A stretch of DNA of 64,000 bases from Lachnospiraceae bacterium C10 (GCA_900100095.1 FMTN01000016.1:41617-105616); one strand, 5' to 3'; shown: positions 7,533 to 17,322, counted from the first letter of the stretch. Made by a program: numbers and translations. The notes: a model not told the origin generated them from the letters alone.

Positions 7533-10532
7533 ATGAAATCAGAAACATTATCAGAACTTCGGTCAGGATTTGAAACAGCATATATTGATTCTAATATTAT
7601 TTCAACAGAGGCGTATAAACCAACCTTTGTTTCGAACAATTACAAGCAAGGGAAAAAAGTTGTTGCATCCATTGAGGATGAATTGCTTTCTTGTGACAAA
7701 TTTCAAATTAGCGTTGCTTTTATAACGCAAGGTGGGATTGTACCCTTACTTCAAATCTTTCAAGAACTGGAAAGAAAAGGAATAAAGGGAGAGGTCCTGA
7801 CTACAAATTATCTTAATTTTAGCCAGCCCAAAGCACTTGAAACTCTAAATAGGCTAACGAATATTACACTACGTATGTATGATGTAAATTCGTCCGGAAT
7901 AGGTTTTCATACCAAAGGATATATTTTCCAAAAAGATGAAGTGTATCGAATTATCATTGGAAGTTCAAATATGACGGAGTTTGCTCTCACTACGAATCGT
8001 GAGTGGAACACAAAATTGATTTCCACAGAAAATGGAGAAGTTGCTCAGGATATTTTGGGTGAGTTTGAAGAACTGTGGAATTCTCCGTTTACAGCAGATT
8101 ATGATGAAATAAAAGAGCAGTATAAGACTGCTTATAATATTTCCAAAAAACAACGTGAAATCGTAAAGAACGATCCGTTGGTTCCAATTGAAAAAGTTAA
8201 GCTGCAACCGAACAGCATGCAGGTTCATTTTATTAATAATCTTCGCAAGATTATTAAGCAAGAAGAAAACAATGATAAGGCGTTGTTGATTTCTGCAACG
8301 GGAACTGGAAAGACGTATGCGTCTGCCTTTGCTATGAGGGAATTGGGTTTTCAAAGAGTTTTGTTTGTTGTACATCGTGAGCAATTAGCAAGACAATCCA
8401 TGCGTTCATATCAAAATGTATTTCCATCTTCTGTCTCTATGGGAGTAATTTGCGGAACTCCTTCTTTAAAAGAGAATAAGAATAATGACATTATATTTGC
8501 AACGGTACAGACGCTCCGAAAGGAAGACAATTTAAGCGAGTTTGCACCGGATGCATTTGATTGCATTATATTAGACGAGGCTCATCATAGCCCGGCAAAT
8601 TCATATCAGGAAGTTATGAATTACTTTGAACCGAGATTGTGGCTTGGAATGACAGCGACTCCGGATAAGCGTGATGACAATATTGAAGGAAGAAATGTCT
8701 ACGAACAATTCAATCATCAGATTGCTTATGAAATTCGTTTGCAGCAGGCGATGGAAGAAAACCTTCTTTGCCCGTTCCACTATTTTGGTATCAGTGATTT
8801 GGAAATGATTGGTGATCGTGAAAAGAAGGAAGTAGATTTTAATATGCTTACCAGTGATAGCAGAGTAAAGCATATTATTGATCAGGCTACTTATTTTGGA
8901 TACAGCGGGGAAAAGGTAAAAGGTATTATTTTCTGCAGTAGTATCAAAGAATCTGATGCACTTTCGAATATTTTTAATAATACCGTAAATCCCGATACGG
9001 GGAAAAATTTCCGTACGATTTCTTTAAACGGTGCTGCCAGCGATGAAGTCAGATCAAATGCATTTGAGAGGCTGGCAATGAATGAAGAAGATGCTACTAG
9101 TGAAATGGAGCCGTTGGATTATATTTTTTCTGTGGAGATTCTAAATGAAGGTGTCGATATTGTTGAAGTTAATCAGGTAATCATGCTTCGTAAAACACAA
9201 TCTCCTATTGTGTTTATTCAGCAGTTGGGTCGTGGCTTGCGAAAAGCGGAAGGTAAAGAGTATGTAGTAATCTTAGATTTTATTGGAAATTATGAAACGA
9301 ACTTTATGATCCCAATTGCGTTGTCGGGAGATAGATCTTACAACAAGGATAATGTCCGCCGTTACTTAATGGAGGGTGGACGAATTATACCTGGGGCATC
9401 AACAGTTCATTTTGATGAAATTTCCAGAAAAAGAATTTATGATTCCATTGACCGGATGTCAACGAATCGAAAGATGCTTACCGAGAAATATATGAATTTA
9501 AAGGATCGCTTGGGAAGAATACCAACGATTATGGATTTCTATGAAAATGGTGAAATCGACCCTATGCTTTTTGTAGATTATTCCAAGACCTATGATAAAT
9601 TTGTTCGCTTGGTTGATAAGGAATATAAGGTGGTTTTCTCTGATGAGGAAGAAAAGGTATTAGAGTTTATTTCAAATATAATCATGAATGGTAAGCGTAT
9701 CCATGAATTATTAATGTGTCGAATGCTTCTTGAGAATGGTGAGTTTTCCATCGAATCAATGAAGGATGGATTAAACAAAATGAATGAGGAGTTTCGGGAA
9801 TCTGATTATACCTCTGCATATCATGTGTTGACCAAAGAATTTATAAATTCTCCTTCAGAAAAGAGGAGATATGAAACACTTGAAATTGTAAGTCGAGATT
9901 CGGCGAAAAAAGGGTTTGTTCAGCGAGCTATAAGCTTGAATGAAAAACTTAAAAATATCTTTTTTGAAAAGGAATTATCTACCCTTGTAGAATATGGTAT
10001 TGCTCGTTATCAGGATATGTATGGCAATCATGATGAAAACAATTTGGTTTTGTATCAGAAGTATTCCAGAAAAGATGTATGTCGTATCTTGAACTGGGCG
10101 AAGGATGATAGTTCCACTGTTTATGGATATCGAATCAAGCATAATACTTGTCCTATATTTGTAACATATGAAAAGTCGGATGATATTGCCAATAGTACAA
10201 AATATGCAGATGAATTTGAAAAACTTGCATCCAATCCAGAATCTTATAGCAAAAAAATTTTTAGTTGGATGACCCGAAGTAAAGTAAGCGAAAATAGCCC
10301 TGAGGCACAGGCGATTATTCATGCAAAAGAAAATGGATTAAAAATACTTCTTTTTGTAAAAAAGAGTGATGGTGAAGGTAGCGATTTTTACTATATGGGA
10401 GAAGTAGATCCGGTGAAGTGGCAGCAGACAACAATTCAAAATGATAAGGGTGAATTGCTTCCTATCATGAATTTCAAGTTGGAGCTGAAAAACGAGGCAA
10501 GAAAAGATATATTTGATTATTTTACAGCTTAG
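7533..10532 (+). CDS. PLD nuclease - SF2 helicase - DUF3427 protein
   Basis: A 999-residue protein. Residues about 60-200 form a phospholipase-D-like domain (FHTKGYIF with H-x-K, then IIGSSNMTEFALTTNREWN). Residues about 225-620 are a superfamily 2 helicase: SATGTGKT (Walker A, about 253), LDEAHHSPA (motif II, about 347), GMTATPDKRD (motif III), LNEGVDIVEVNQVIML and QQLGRGLRK (motif VI). The C-terminal third matches the DUF3427 layout (a late DVCRILNWAKDDSSTVYGYR and final FKLELKN). ATG 7533 (MKSETLSEL) follows AAGGGAAAT; ATG-equivalent at 7497 overlaps the upstream gene. Probably a DNA-translocating nuclease. Confidence 0.85.
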   Translation: MKSETLSELRSGFETAYIDSNIISTEAYKPTFVSNNYKQGKKVVASIEDELLSCDKFQISVAFITQGGIVPLLQIFQELERKGIKGEVLTTNYLNFSQPKALETLNRLTNITLRMYDVNSSGIGFHTKGYIFQKDEVYRIIIGSSNMTEFALTTNREWNTKLISTENGEVAQDILGEFEELWNSPFTADYDEIKEQYKTAYNISKKQREIVKNDPLVPIEKVKLQPNSMQVHFINNLRKIIKQEENNDKALLISATGTGKTYASAFAMRELGFQRVLFVVHREQLARQSMRSYQNVFPSSVSMGVICGTPSLKENKNNDIIFATVQTLRKEDNLSEFAPDAFDCIILDEAHHSPANSYQEVMNYFEPRLWLGMTATPDKRDDNIEGRNVYEQFNHQIAYEIRLQQAMEENLLCPFHYFGISDLEMIGDREKKEVDFNMLTSDSRVKHIIDQATYFGYSGEKVKGIIFCSSIKESDALSNIFNNTVNPDTGKNFRTISLNGAASDEVRSNAFERLAMNEEDATSEMEPLDYIFSVEILNEGVDIVEVNQVIMLRKTQSPIVFIQQLGRGLRKAEGKEYVVILDFIGNYETNFMIPIALSGDRSYNKDNVRRYLMEGGRIIPGASTVHFDEISRKRIYDSIDRMSTNRKMLTEKYMNLKDRLGRIPTIMDFYENGEIDPMLFVDYSKTYDKFVRLVDKEYKVVFSDEEEKVLEFISNIIMNGKRIHELLMCRMLLENGEFSIESMKDGLNKMNEEFRESDYTSAYHVLTKEFINSPSEKRRYETLEIVSRDSAKKGFVQRAISLNEKLKNIFFEKELSTLVEYGIARYQDMYGNHDENNLVLYQKYSRKDVCRILNWAKDDSSTVYGYRIKHNTCPIFVTYEKSDDIANSTKYADEFEKLASNPESYSKKIFSWMTRSKVSENSPEAQAIIHAKENGLKILLFVKKSDGEGSDFYYMGEVDPVKWQQTTIQNDKGELLPIMNFKLELKNEARKDIFDYFTA

Positions 10533-10543
10533 GAGTTAGTTCT

Positions 10544-10945
10544 ATGAAGACAATACGTGTAGCGGCAGCAGTAATAAAGGCATCAGATGACAAAGCTGAA
10601 CCAATCATTTTTGCAACCCAGCGTGGATATGGTGAGTTCAAAGGTGGTTGGGAATTCCCCGGAGGAAAAATCGAAGCGGGAGAAACTCCACAGGAAGCTT
10701 TACAAAGAGAGATTAAAGAAGAGTTGGATACGGAAATATCAGTGGGTGAATTCATTGATACGATTGAATATGATTATCCGACGTTTCATCTTTCTATGGA
10801 TTGCTTTTGGTGCCAGATTATAAGCGGCGATTTGGTCTTAAAAGAACATGAAGCTGCGAAGTGGTTAACAAAAGAAAAGCTGGATTCTGTTGACTGGTTA
10901 CCAGCAGATATTACGTTAATTGAAAAAATAAGAGCTGCGATGTAG
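10544..10945 (+). CDS. NUDIX (deoxy)nucleoside triphosphate pyrophosphohydrolase, MutT-like
   Basis: A 133-residue protein with an intact NUDIX box: GGKIEAGETPQEALQREIKE then ELDTEI (residues about 46-70), fitting Gx5Ex7REUxEExGU apart from the final Gly, which is Asp. MutT/NUDIX enzymes of this size hydrolyse oxidised or other non-canonical (d)NTPs. It starts 11 bases after the helicase stop and closes the MazG-HNH-helicase-NUDIX run. Two nucleotide-cleaving enzymes framing two DNA-acting proteins is notable. The typical repair role (removing 8-oxo-dGTP) remains possible. Confidence 0.85.
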   Translation: MKTIRVAAAVIKASDDKAEPIIFATQRGYGEFKGGWEFPGGKIEAGETPQEALQREIKEELDTEISVGEFIDTIEYDYPTFHLSMDCFWCQIISGDLVLKEHEAAKWLTKEKLDSVDWLPADITLIEKIRAAM

Positions 10946-11047
10946 CCCAACCTAATTGATCCATTAGATTATGTTGTCATTTCTTCGGAAGGGAAAAGAC
11001 TATTTGATATTGTTGATTTGTCTTGATTTTAGGCACTAGAGGTGCTA

Positions 11048-11086
11048 TTTTTAATTTGTAACATAAAATACGTTACAAATTAAAAA
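11048..11086 (+). promoter_or_regulatory. 15-bp perfect inverted repeat before the AbiE-like pair
   Basis: TTTTTAATTTGTAAC (11048-11062) and GTTACAAATTAAAAA (11072-11086) are perfect complements, separated by 9 bases. The second arm ends directly at the ribosome binding site AGAGG of the next gene (ATG 11098). It can act as an operator for the downstream antitoxin, or as an RNA hairpin touching the RBS. Confidence 0.75.
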
Positions 11087-11097
11087 GAGGTTTATAT

Positions 11098-12045
11098 ATG
11101 AAAGAATTTATAGAGAAGAGCATTGGGATGGAAGTAGATATTAAAGACATAGACTATAATGGAAGACTTCCAATGATCTATTCTTCATTATATGATTTCA
11201 AGATTGCGAGTATACATAATATAGAGTGGCTAATAGCAATTCCAAAAGAAAAAATAAATTTGGCTCAATTACGAAAGAACCATAGGCAAATTGAAAAGCT
11301 TTTGGATATGCGTTGTGCTTTGTATATAAAGAATACCAGCACTTACTCTAAGAATGCAATGATAGCAGATGGAATTCCTTTTATTGTAGAAGATAAGGAA
11401 ATATATCTTCCATTTTTAGGTATCCTTCTTAATTCTGCTCGTGAAAGAACTATAAAGCCAGTTCAAAGAATATCATTTTTAACTCAAAAAATGATTCTTA
11501 CAGCAATCTATGAAAAATGGAATGGAATTACAGTTACAAAAGCAGCAGAACAGCTAGACATTACAAAAATGTCTGCCTCTAGGTGTTTTGACGAGATAGA
11601 TTTTTTTGATATGCCAATTCTTGGAACCAAGGGCAAGTCACGTGTCATTAATGTACCGGATGATATAAAGGAACTGTGGAGTAGTATTGAAGTTTATATG
11701 AGAAATCCGGTGATTAATAACTTTTATATTAATGATAATTTGAATCTTACTGTCTTTGGTGGAATGTCAGCGCTTGCTGAATATTCAATGATATCTGATA
11801 ATAAATATCCGACTTATGTCGTGGCAAAGAAAAATATAAAAGATTTGACACTGAAGGATAGGCTGGTTGATATAAAAAAAGATGAACCTGGCTGCATTAT
11901 ACAGGAAGTGGGTTACGTGGTTTCTTTTGACAAAGGTGATGCTATTGATCCACTGTCACTGTTATTATCATTGTCAGATGATGAAAAAGCGGATGAAAGA
12001 ATTGAAATTTCTATAAGAGAAATGCTGGAGGAATATGTATGGTAG
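11098..12045 (+). CDS. AbiEi-like antitoxin/regulator with winged HTH
   Basis: A 315-residue protein. Near residues 140-190 a helix-turn-helix is visible (KMILTAIYEKWNGITVTKAA, EQLDITKMSASRCFDEI). A C-terminal segment starting LNLTVFGGMSALAEYSMISD resembles the antitoxin domain of AbiEi-type proteins. It overlaps the nucleotidyltransferase gene by 7 bases, and a large inverted repeat lies just upstream; AbiEi proteins repress their own promoter through inverted repeats. I infer a type IV-style toxin-antitoxin/abortive-infection pair. The N-terminal 130 residues are not recognised. Confidence 0.6.
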   Translation: MKEFIEKSIGMEVDIKDIDYNGRLPMIYSSLYDFKIASIHNIEWLIAIPKEKINLAQLRKNHRQIEKLLDMRCALYIKNTSTYSKNAMIADGIPFIVEDKEIYLPFLGILLNSARERTIKPVQRISFLTQKMILTAIYEKWNGITVTKAAEQLDITKMSASRCFDEIDFFDMPILGTKGKSRVINVPDDIKELWSSIEVYMRNPVINNFYINDNLNLTVFGGMSALAEYSMISDNKYPTYVVAKKNIKDLTLKDRLVDIKKDEPGCIIQEVGYVVSFDKGDAIDPLSLLLSLSDDEKADERIEISIREMLEEYVW

Positions 12046-12788
12046 CGGGGTTGCTGAAATTTAAAGAGTACTTCAAAGACTACGCAGATAGTTATGTATT
12101 AATAGGTGGTGCCGCATGTGATATTTTTTTCACAGAGAATGAGGCAGACTTTCGAGCAACAAAAGATTTGGATATGGTGCTTATTGTAGAGGCACTTACA
12201 CCGGAGTTTGCAGGAATCTTTTGGGATTTTATTAAAGATGGTGATTATAGGCATATAAGTGGAAGTACGGGAAAGCCACAGTTCTACCGTTTTGATAAAC
12301 CGCAGGTAGAAGGCTTTCCAAAAATGATAGAGTTATTTTCTCGAACAGATTTTGAGCTTAAAAGTCACATTGGTATAACACCTCTTCATGTGAGTGATGA
12401 TATTTCAAGTCTATCGGCCATTCTTTTGGATGATGATTATTATCAGGTTCTTTTGAATGGACGAGTGATAGAGAATGGATTTTCTGTTTTAAGACCAGAG
12501 TATTTGATTCTATTTAAGGCTAAGGCGTATTTGGACTTGAGTTTACGAAAAGCAAAAGGAGAAAAGGTGGACTCTGCGGATATTAAAAAGCATAAGAAAG
12601 ATGTTTTGAGATTGGCGGTTGAGATGGTTTTGAATCCTGTATCGGATTTGCCAGAATCTGTCATGGATGATATTCATCATTTCATTAATAATCTTCGAGA
12701 AGATGAATTTGACCAGAATAGTTTAAAGACGTATAGAGTTACAAATGATCAGGTGATAAGTCGCTTGGTAAGTATTTTCGAAGCTTAA
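12039..12788 (+). CDS. AbiEii-like nucleotidyltransferase toxin
   Basis: A 249-residue protein with a nucleotidyltransferase active-site pattern: YVLIGGAACDIFF followed by RATKDLDMVLIVE, giving the G-G and D-x-D motif. A later KAKAYLDLSLRKAKGEK, ADIKKHKKDVLRLA matches the C-terminal basic helix seen in AbiEii/AbiGii-type proteins, which act as toxins on tRNA or block growth after phage infection. Overlap with the preceding antitoxin-like gene (ATGGTAG) indicates co-translation. Confidence 0.7.
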   Translation: MVAGLLKFKEYFKDYADSYVLIGGAACDIFFTENEADFRATKDLDMVLIVEALTPEFAGIFWDFIKDGDYRHISGSTGKPQFYRFDKPQVEGFPKMIELFSRTDFELKSHIGITPLHVSDDISSLSAILLDDDYYQVLLNGRVIENGFSVLRPEYLILFKAKAYLDLSLRKAKGEKVDSADIKKHKKDVLRLAVEMVLNPVSDLPESVMDDIHHFINNLREDEFDQNSLKTYRVTNDQVISRLVSIFEA

Positions 12789-12865
12789 TGCTCAATAAGT
12801 ACGTATTATTTTAAAAGTCTTCAAGTAAAGATTATTCCAGCATAACTGACTAGGGGGATTAGAAA

Positions 12866-13654
12866 ATGCATTTTTCAGATATAGATAATGGGAAGCCTTT
12901 TGATTGGGGAAATACTTCAAAAGATTATGCCAAATACAGAGATGTTTATCCAGCTGAGTTTTACCAAAGCATTATTGATCTGGGACTATGCAAGGATGGA
13001 CAGAAAGTATTGGATATTGGAACAGGAACCGGGGTTCTTCCTCGCAACATGTATCAGTACGGAGCCAAATGGATAGGAACTGATATTTCAAATAACCAGA
13101 TAGAGCAGGCGAAGCTTCTTGCGGCGGAGAAAGGTATGGATATTGAGTTTTATACCTGTCCGGCTGAAGAAGTAAATTACAAGGATAATACCTTTGATGT
13201 TATCACAGTATGTCAGTGTATCTGGTATTTAGATGCCAGAGTTATAGCCGGTAAATTTGCGCAGATGCTAAAACCGGGAGGGAAATTGCTTATTTTATAC
13301 ATGGGATGGCTTCCTTATGAAGATGCTATTGCGGGGAAAAGCGAAGAGATTATCCTTAAGCACAATCCAAGCTGGTCTTCATACGGAGATACTGTTCACC
13401 CTGTTTTTATTCCTGACGAGCTTCGCATGAACTTTGAAGTTATACAGCAAAAAGAGTACCGAGTTGATGTTTTGTTCACAAGAGAAGGTTGGCACGGCCG
13501 TATGCGCGCATGCAGAGGAGTAGGGGCTGCTATGAATCAGCAACAACTCAGTGCATGGAATGAAGAGCACAAGAAGATGCTTATTGAAAATGCGCCGGAA
13601 GAATTTTTGGTAAAACATTATGTTTCAATGGCAGAGTTACAGGTGATGAAATAA
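12866..13654 (+). CDS. Class I SAM-dependent methyltransferase
   Basis: A 262-residue enzyme with motif I VLDIGTGTGVLPRNMYQYGA (residues about 48-67), acidic residue after beta-2 (WIGTDIS), and motif IV-like FDVITVCQCIWYLD. This is the small-molecule class of the fold (SmtA/UbiE-like). The substrate is unknown. RBS AGGGGGATT precedes ATG. No partner gene is obvious; the next gene starts 264 bases on. Confidence 0.85.
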   Translation: MHFSDIDNGKPFDWGNTSKDYAKYRDVYPAEFYQSIIDLGLCKDGQKVLDIGTGTGVLPRNMYQYGAKWIGTDISNNQIEQAKLLAAEKGMDIEFYTCPAEEVNYKDNTFDVITVCQCIWYLDARVIAGKFAQMLKPGGKLLILYMGWLPYEDAIAGKSEEIILKHNPSWSSYGDTVHPVFIPDELRMNFEVIQQKEYRVDVLFTREGWHGRMRACRGVGAAMNQQQLSAWNEEHKKMLIENAPEEFLVKHYVSMAELQVMK

Positions 13655-13826
13655 AATCGAATATAACTCACTATAAATTGAAATAGAGAAAATAAGATGA
13701 AGACCATATAAAAACCAAAACAAGAAAAACAAAATGGGCACCGCAGGATGGCAGGCAGAAACGAAAAATACAGATGCTTTAACCATCGGAATTTGAAGGT
13801 TCTTACGAATTGTATTTCTGACTGGA

Positions 13827-13843
13827 TATCGACATTGTCGATA
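13827..13843 (+). promoter_or_regulatory. Palindrome upstream of the CdaR-type gene
   Basis: TATCGAC-ATT-GTCGATA, a perfect 7-bp dyad 76 bases before the start of the CdaR-like gene, with a partial copy ATATCGACA about 25 bases further. Possible operator. Confidence 0.4.
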
Positions 13844-13918
13844 ATGGAGAATACAAATCATATCGACAGATGAAATCTTCATAGTAATACGGTTAAACTC
13901 CCGGAGTAACAAATCATT

Positions 13919-15112
13919 ATGGAAAATTCTTACAGAAAAGATGCAATATTAAATGCTCTGATTGAGCGTAAAGGAATACAGTATCTTACAGATATTGCTG
14001 CGGAGATGCTTGGGAATCCTATGCTTTTGTATGACATAAGCGGCAAAGTCATCTCTTACAGCCATTGCAATGGAGATGATGAAATATGGAAAGCGCTTCT
14101 GCATGAAGGCAATCTGATTGCGGAATATACAAAGGTTACTGAAGAAAAAGGAATCTTTGAGGAACTGCTCAATAGTGATGAGCCGCTGATAAGCAAGCTC
14201 CCATTCAGTCCTTATCGCATTATGGGTTGTCGTGTCAGAGATAAAGATGGACCAATAGGCATAGTCACTATTGTCGAAAAGAATCCCTTCAGGGGTGAGG
14301 ATGAAGAATTACTGGTTATCATCTGCAAATCCATTCTTTTTGAGATGCTTTACAGTGAGAGAACAGCAATGCAGACTGTTCCTTATTTCAGTATATTCAA
14401 AGACATAATTGAGAAGACTGCAAACGAACAGGACATAATCGAGCGCTGCAGGATATCAGGGATAACCTTTCCGAAATTCATGCAGCTTGTTGCGGTAAAG
14501 AGCATAGACCTGCGCAATAGTATATCTTTATATCTTATGCGGGATACGCTGGTCCATATATTGCCGGCATCTTCATACTGTGTCATCTATGACGGGAGCC
14601 TTATTAGTGTTCTCGACAAAAAATATGTAACAACGGATATGATCAGTACCATTCAATCAGTTGTTGGCGGACGCGATACTCGCATTGGCATAAGCAGGCC
14701 GTTTGAAAACATCATGAGTCTTTCTGCTGCATTCGGTGAAATGAAGGCGATTCAGAGGGTATATCAGAAGCTGGAGGTAGACAGCCTTATAATCCATTAC
14801 GAAGATATACTGCTTTATCATTTTATGGAACTGGCATCGCAGGGAAATGACCTTGAACAGTTTTGCCGGCCTGAGATTCGTATGATGGAAGAATATGATC
14901 AGAAATACAATGCATCCCTGAAAGAAAGTGTGGAGATGTATCTTGAGTCTGGACGTAATGTACAGCAGGCTGCCAGAAAAATGAACATCCATAAAAACAC
15001 TCTTAGGTACAGGCTTGAAAGAGCTGAAGATCTGTTCGATATAGATCTTACTGACGAAAACACATGCTTCAACCTGCAGTTTTCTCTTCGCATGTATAGG
15101 ATGATTCGCTGA
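13919..15112 (+). CDS. CdaR/PucR family transcriptional regulator
   Basis: A 397-residue protein with an N-terminal sensory region (residues 1-150, GAF/PocR-like: MLGNPMLLYDISGKVISYSH) and a C-terminal PucR helix-turn-helix (about residues 335-392): VEMYLESGRNVQQAARKMNI then HKNTLRYRLERAEDLF. Proteins of this type activate nearby catabolic genes in response to a small molecule. Its likely target is the large flavoenzyme gene that starts 144 bases downstream. A short GACCG...CGGTC stem with T5 (about 15154-15183) may end its transcript. Confidence 0.85.
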   Translation: MENSYRKDAILNALIERKGIQYLTDIAAEMLGNPMLLYDISGKVISYSHCNGDDEIWKALLHEGNLIAEYTKVTEEKGIFEELLNSDEPLISKLPFSPYRIMGCRVRDKDGPIGIVTIVEKNPFRGEDEELLVIICKSILFEMLYSERTAMQTVPYFSIFKDIIEKTANEQDIIERCRISGITFPKFMQLVAVKSIDLRNSISLYLMRDTLVHILPASSYCVIYDGSLISVLDKKYVTTDMISTIQSVVGGRDTRIGISRPFENIMSLSAAFGEMKAIQRVYQKLEVDSLIIHYEDILLYHFMELASQGNDLEQFCRPEIRMMEEYDQKYNASLKESVEMYLESGRNVQQAARKMNIHKNTLRYRLERAEDLFDIDLTDENTCFNLQFSLRMYRMIR

Positions 15113-15256
15113 TTGTACAAAAGAACGAATATATCTTCGTTTATTTGGATTGATGACCGTATAGTGGCATCGGTCTTTTTGTTAAAGTTTAGTCAGGAAA
15201 TAATTACACTTTAGAACGTGTATCGAAGAATAAACTTAAAAAGGAGATAAGTAGCC

Positions 15257-17218
15257 ATGAAGAAGTATCCAAACCTCAGCAAGCCTTGCACTATCCGCGG
15301 AGTCACCTACAGAAACAGAATATTCAGCACTCCTACAGGACTTACATATCCTGATGAGTACAGCGGGGCACCAGATTTCCGCACAGTGCTTTTCTATGAA
15401 AAGAAAGCTCGTGGCGGAGCGGCAAGCGTAAACTACGGTGAGACACCGGTGAATAACGTAGACGCAGTAAGAAGGCCGAACGTTGATGTAATTAGACCGG
15501 ATTTCTCAAGAATGATCCTTCCTGCAAAAGACTGGATCAAGTATACAGATGCAATCACAAGACACGGAGCTAATCCGTGCATTCAGCTTGCTCATGCTGG
15601 ACTGTTTGCAGAACCTTTCTTCAACGGGCAGACCACAGGAAAAGTCATCGGTCCTGTAGATATGGACAAGGAGAACGGCACTCATGTTTCCGCAATGGAC
15701 GAAGAGGATATGGCCCGAATTGCTAATGACTTTGCTGAAGCGGCACTTTGTGCTGTTCAGGCAGGCTTTAATCAGGTAATGGTTCAGTGCTGTCACGGAT
15801 GGCTGCTTGCACAGTTCCTTTCGCCAGCATGGAACACAAGAACAGACGAATACGGCGGATCAATTGAAAACCGCGCGAAGTTCCCGCTTCAGGTACTCAA
15901 AGCGGTAAGAGAAAAGGTTGGACCGAGAGTAGTTATCCAGATCCGTATCAGCGGCGACGAGCATCAGGAGAATGGATGGTCACTTGAGGACTGTGCCGCA
16001 TTCTGCAAAATGACAGACGGTATAGTAGACATCATCGAGATTTCATCCGGTGACTATCACAATTCGGAACATTACTGCTGGGTGAACCCGCTCATGGGTC
16101 ACTTTGTAAATATACCTATCGCAAGAGAACTTAAGAAAGTCGGGGTACAGGCTAAGCTGACTGCCGTAGGAGGACACAATGATCCTGCAAAGATGGATCA
16201 GCTGATTGGTGAAGGTGTTATCGATTTCTTCTCAATCGGTCGCGGTATCCTTGCGGACCCGGATCTTCCTAAGAAGTTCCTTACAGGAAGGGAGGAGGAT
16301 GTCAAACCATGCATTCGCTGCAGTGACTGCATGGCAGGACTCTATACAGGATTCTACCAGTGCAATATCAACCCGACAGCCGGACAGGAAGCATATCTTC
16401 TCAATACACCTGCTCCAAAATCATGCAAGAAGGTCCTTGTTGTTGGTGGTGGTGTAGGTGGTATGGAAGCAGCTATAACAGCGTTCGACAGAGGGCATGA
16501 TGTAACTCTGGTGGATAAGGGTGAAAAACTCGGCGGAACACTTCTGTTTGCAGATCATGGCCATAAGGAAGACCTTAAAAAGCTTAAGGATTACTATGTT
16601 CGTCAGGTTGAGAAGAGAGATATAAAGGTCATGCTGAATACCGCAGCTGACACAGCGCTTTTGAATGAACTTAAGCCAACTGATATCATAGTTGCTGCAG
16701 GCTCTACCCACAGAGTTCTTAATGTTCCTGGAGTAGAGAATGCAAGATATGCAACAGCTGCATACTATGAACCTGAGACCATCGGAGAGAAAGTAGTTCT
16801 TATAGGCGGTGGAATGATCAACTGCGAAATTGCTGTCAGCCTCGCTGATGCCGGTAAGGATGTAACTGTTATTGAACTCCTTGACGGGACTGCAAGAGAC
16901 GCGAATATGTTTATAAAGCCGACTCTGGACGAACTGTTCGCAGAGAGGGCAAATTCTATCCATGTCATCACAGAAGCAGCTACTAAGTCGATTTCTGAGA
17001 ATTCCGTAACATATGCGGATAAGGAAGGAAATGAATTCGAAATTCCTGCAGATACTGTACTCTACGCAGTTGGCAGCATCCCGAATTCAGCTGTAGTGGA
17101 AGAAATGCAAGACTGGCCTGAGTGGGAAAGCTTCCGTGCTATCGGCGACTGCACAGGAGCAAGCATAGTCAAGAAAGCTATCCATCAGGGATACTACGCT
17201 GCAATGGATATACTTTAA
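15257..17218 (+). CDS. NADH:flavin oxidoreductase, 2,4-dienoyl-CoA reductase / enoate reductase type (FMN + Fe-S + FAD)
   Basis: A 653-residue three-part enzyme. Residues 1 to about 350 are an old-yellow-enzyme barrel (NRIFSTPTGLTYP, QLAHAG, FLSPAWNTRTDEYGGSIENR, SIGRGILADPDLPKK). Cysteines in CIRCSDCMAGLYTGFYQCNI (about 352-370) ligate a 4Fe-4S cluster. Two Rossmann folds follow (VLVVGGGVGGMEAA, about 392; VLIGGGMINCEIA, about 514). This is the layout of dienoyl-CoA reductase, 2-enoate reductase and bile-acid BaiCD/BaiH enzymes, which reduce C=C bonds with NAD(P)H. The exact substrate cannot be read. RBS AAGGAGATAAG; adjacent CdaR-type regulator. Confidence 0.9.
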   Translation: MKKYPNLSKPCTIRGVTYRNRIFSTPTGLTYPDEYSGAPDFRTVLFYEKKARGGAASVNYGETPVNNVDAVRRPNVDVIRPDFSRMILPAKDWIKYTDAITRHGANPCIQLAHAGLFAEPFFNGQTTGKVIGPVDMDKENGTHVSAMDEEDMARIANDFAEAALCAVQAGFNQVMVQCCHGWLLAQFLSPAWNTRTDEYGGSIENRAKFPLQVLKAVREKVGPRVVIQIRISGDEHQENGWSLEDCAAFCKMTDGIVDIIEISSGDYHNSEHYCWVNPLMGHFVNIPIARELKKVGVQAKLTAVGGHNDPAKMDQLIGEGVIDFFSIGRGILADPDLPKKFLTGREEDVKPCIRCSDCMAGLYTGFYQCNINPTAGQEAYLLNTPAPKSCKKVLVVGGGVGGMEAAITAFDRGHDVTLVDKGEKLGGTLLFADHGHKEDLKKLKDYYVRQVEKRDIKVMLNTAADTALLNELKPTDIIVAAGSTHRVLNVPGVENARYATAAYYEPETIGEKVVLIGGGMINCEIAVSLADAGKDVTVIELLDGTARDANMFIKPTLDELFAERANSIHVITEAATKSISENSVTYADKEGNEFEIPADTVLYAVGSIPNSAVVEEMQDWPEWESFRAIGDCTGASIVKKAIHQGYYAAMDIL

Positions 17219-17246
17219 TACATAATGGATTGATAAATTGAAAATG

Positions 17247-17281
17247 GGCTGTCGCACCAAAAAGTGTGATAGCCTTTTTTT
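17247..17281 (+). terminator. Intrinsic terminator after the flavoenzyme gene
   Basis: GGCTGTCGCAC (17247-17257), loop CAAAAA, GTGTGATAGCC, then seven T. An 11-bp stem with one G-T and T-A variations. Confidence 0.85.
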
Positions 17282-17322
17282 ATGCTATATTAATCGTGAG
17301 ACAAATTGTATTTTTTATTTTG

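Noticed and set aside
13655..13912. Minus-strand frame between the methyltransferase and the CdaR gene
   Set aside because: Low-complexity hydrophobic translation of A-rich DNA; no RBS and no family resemblance.
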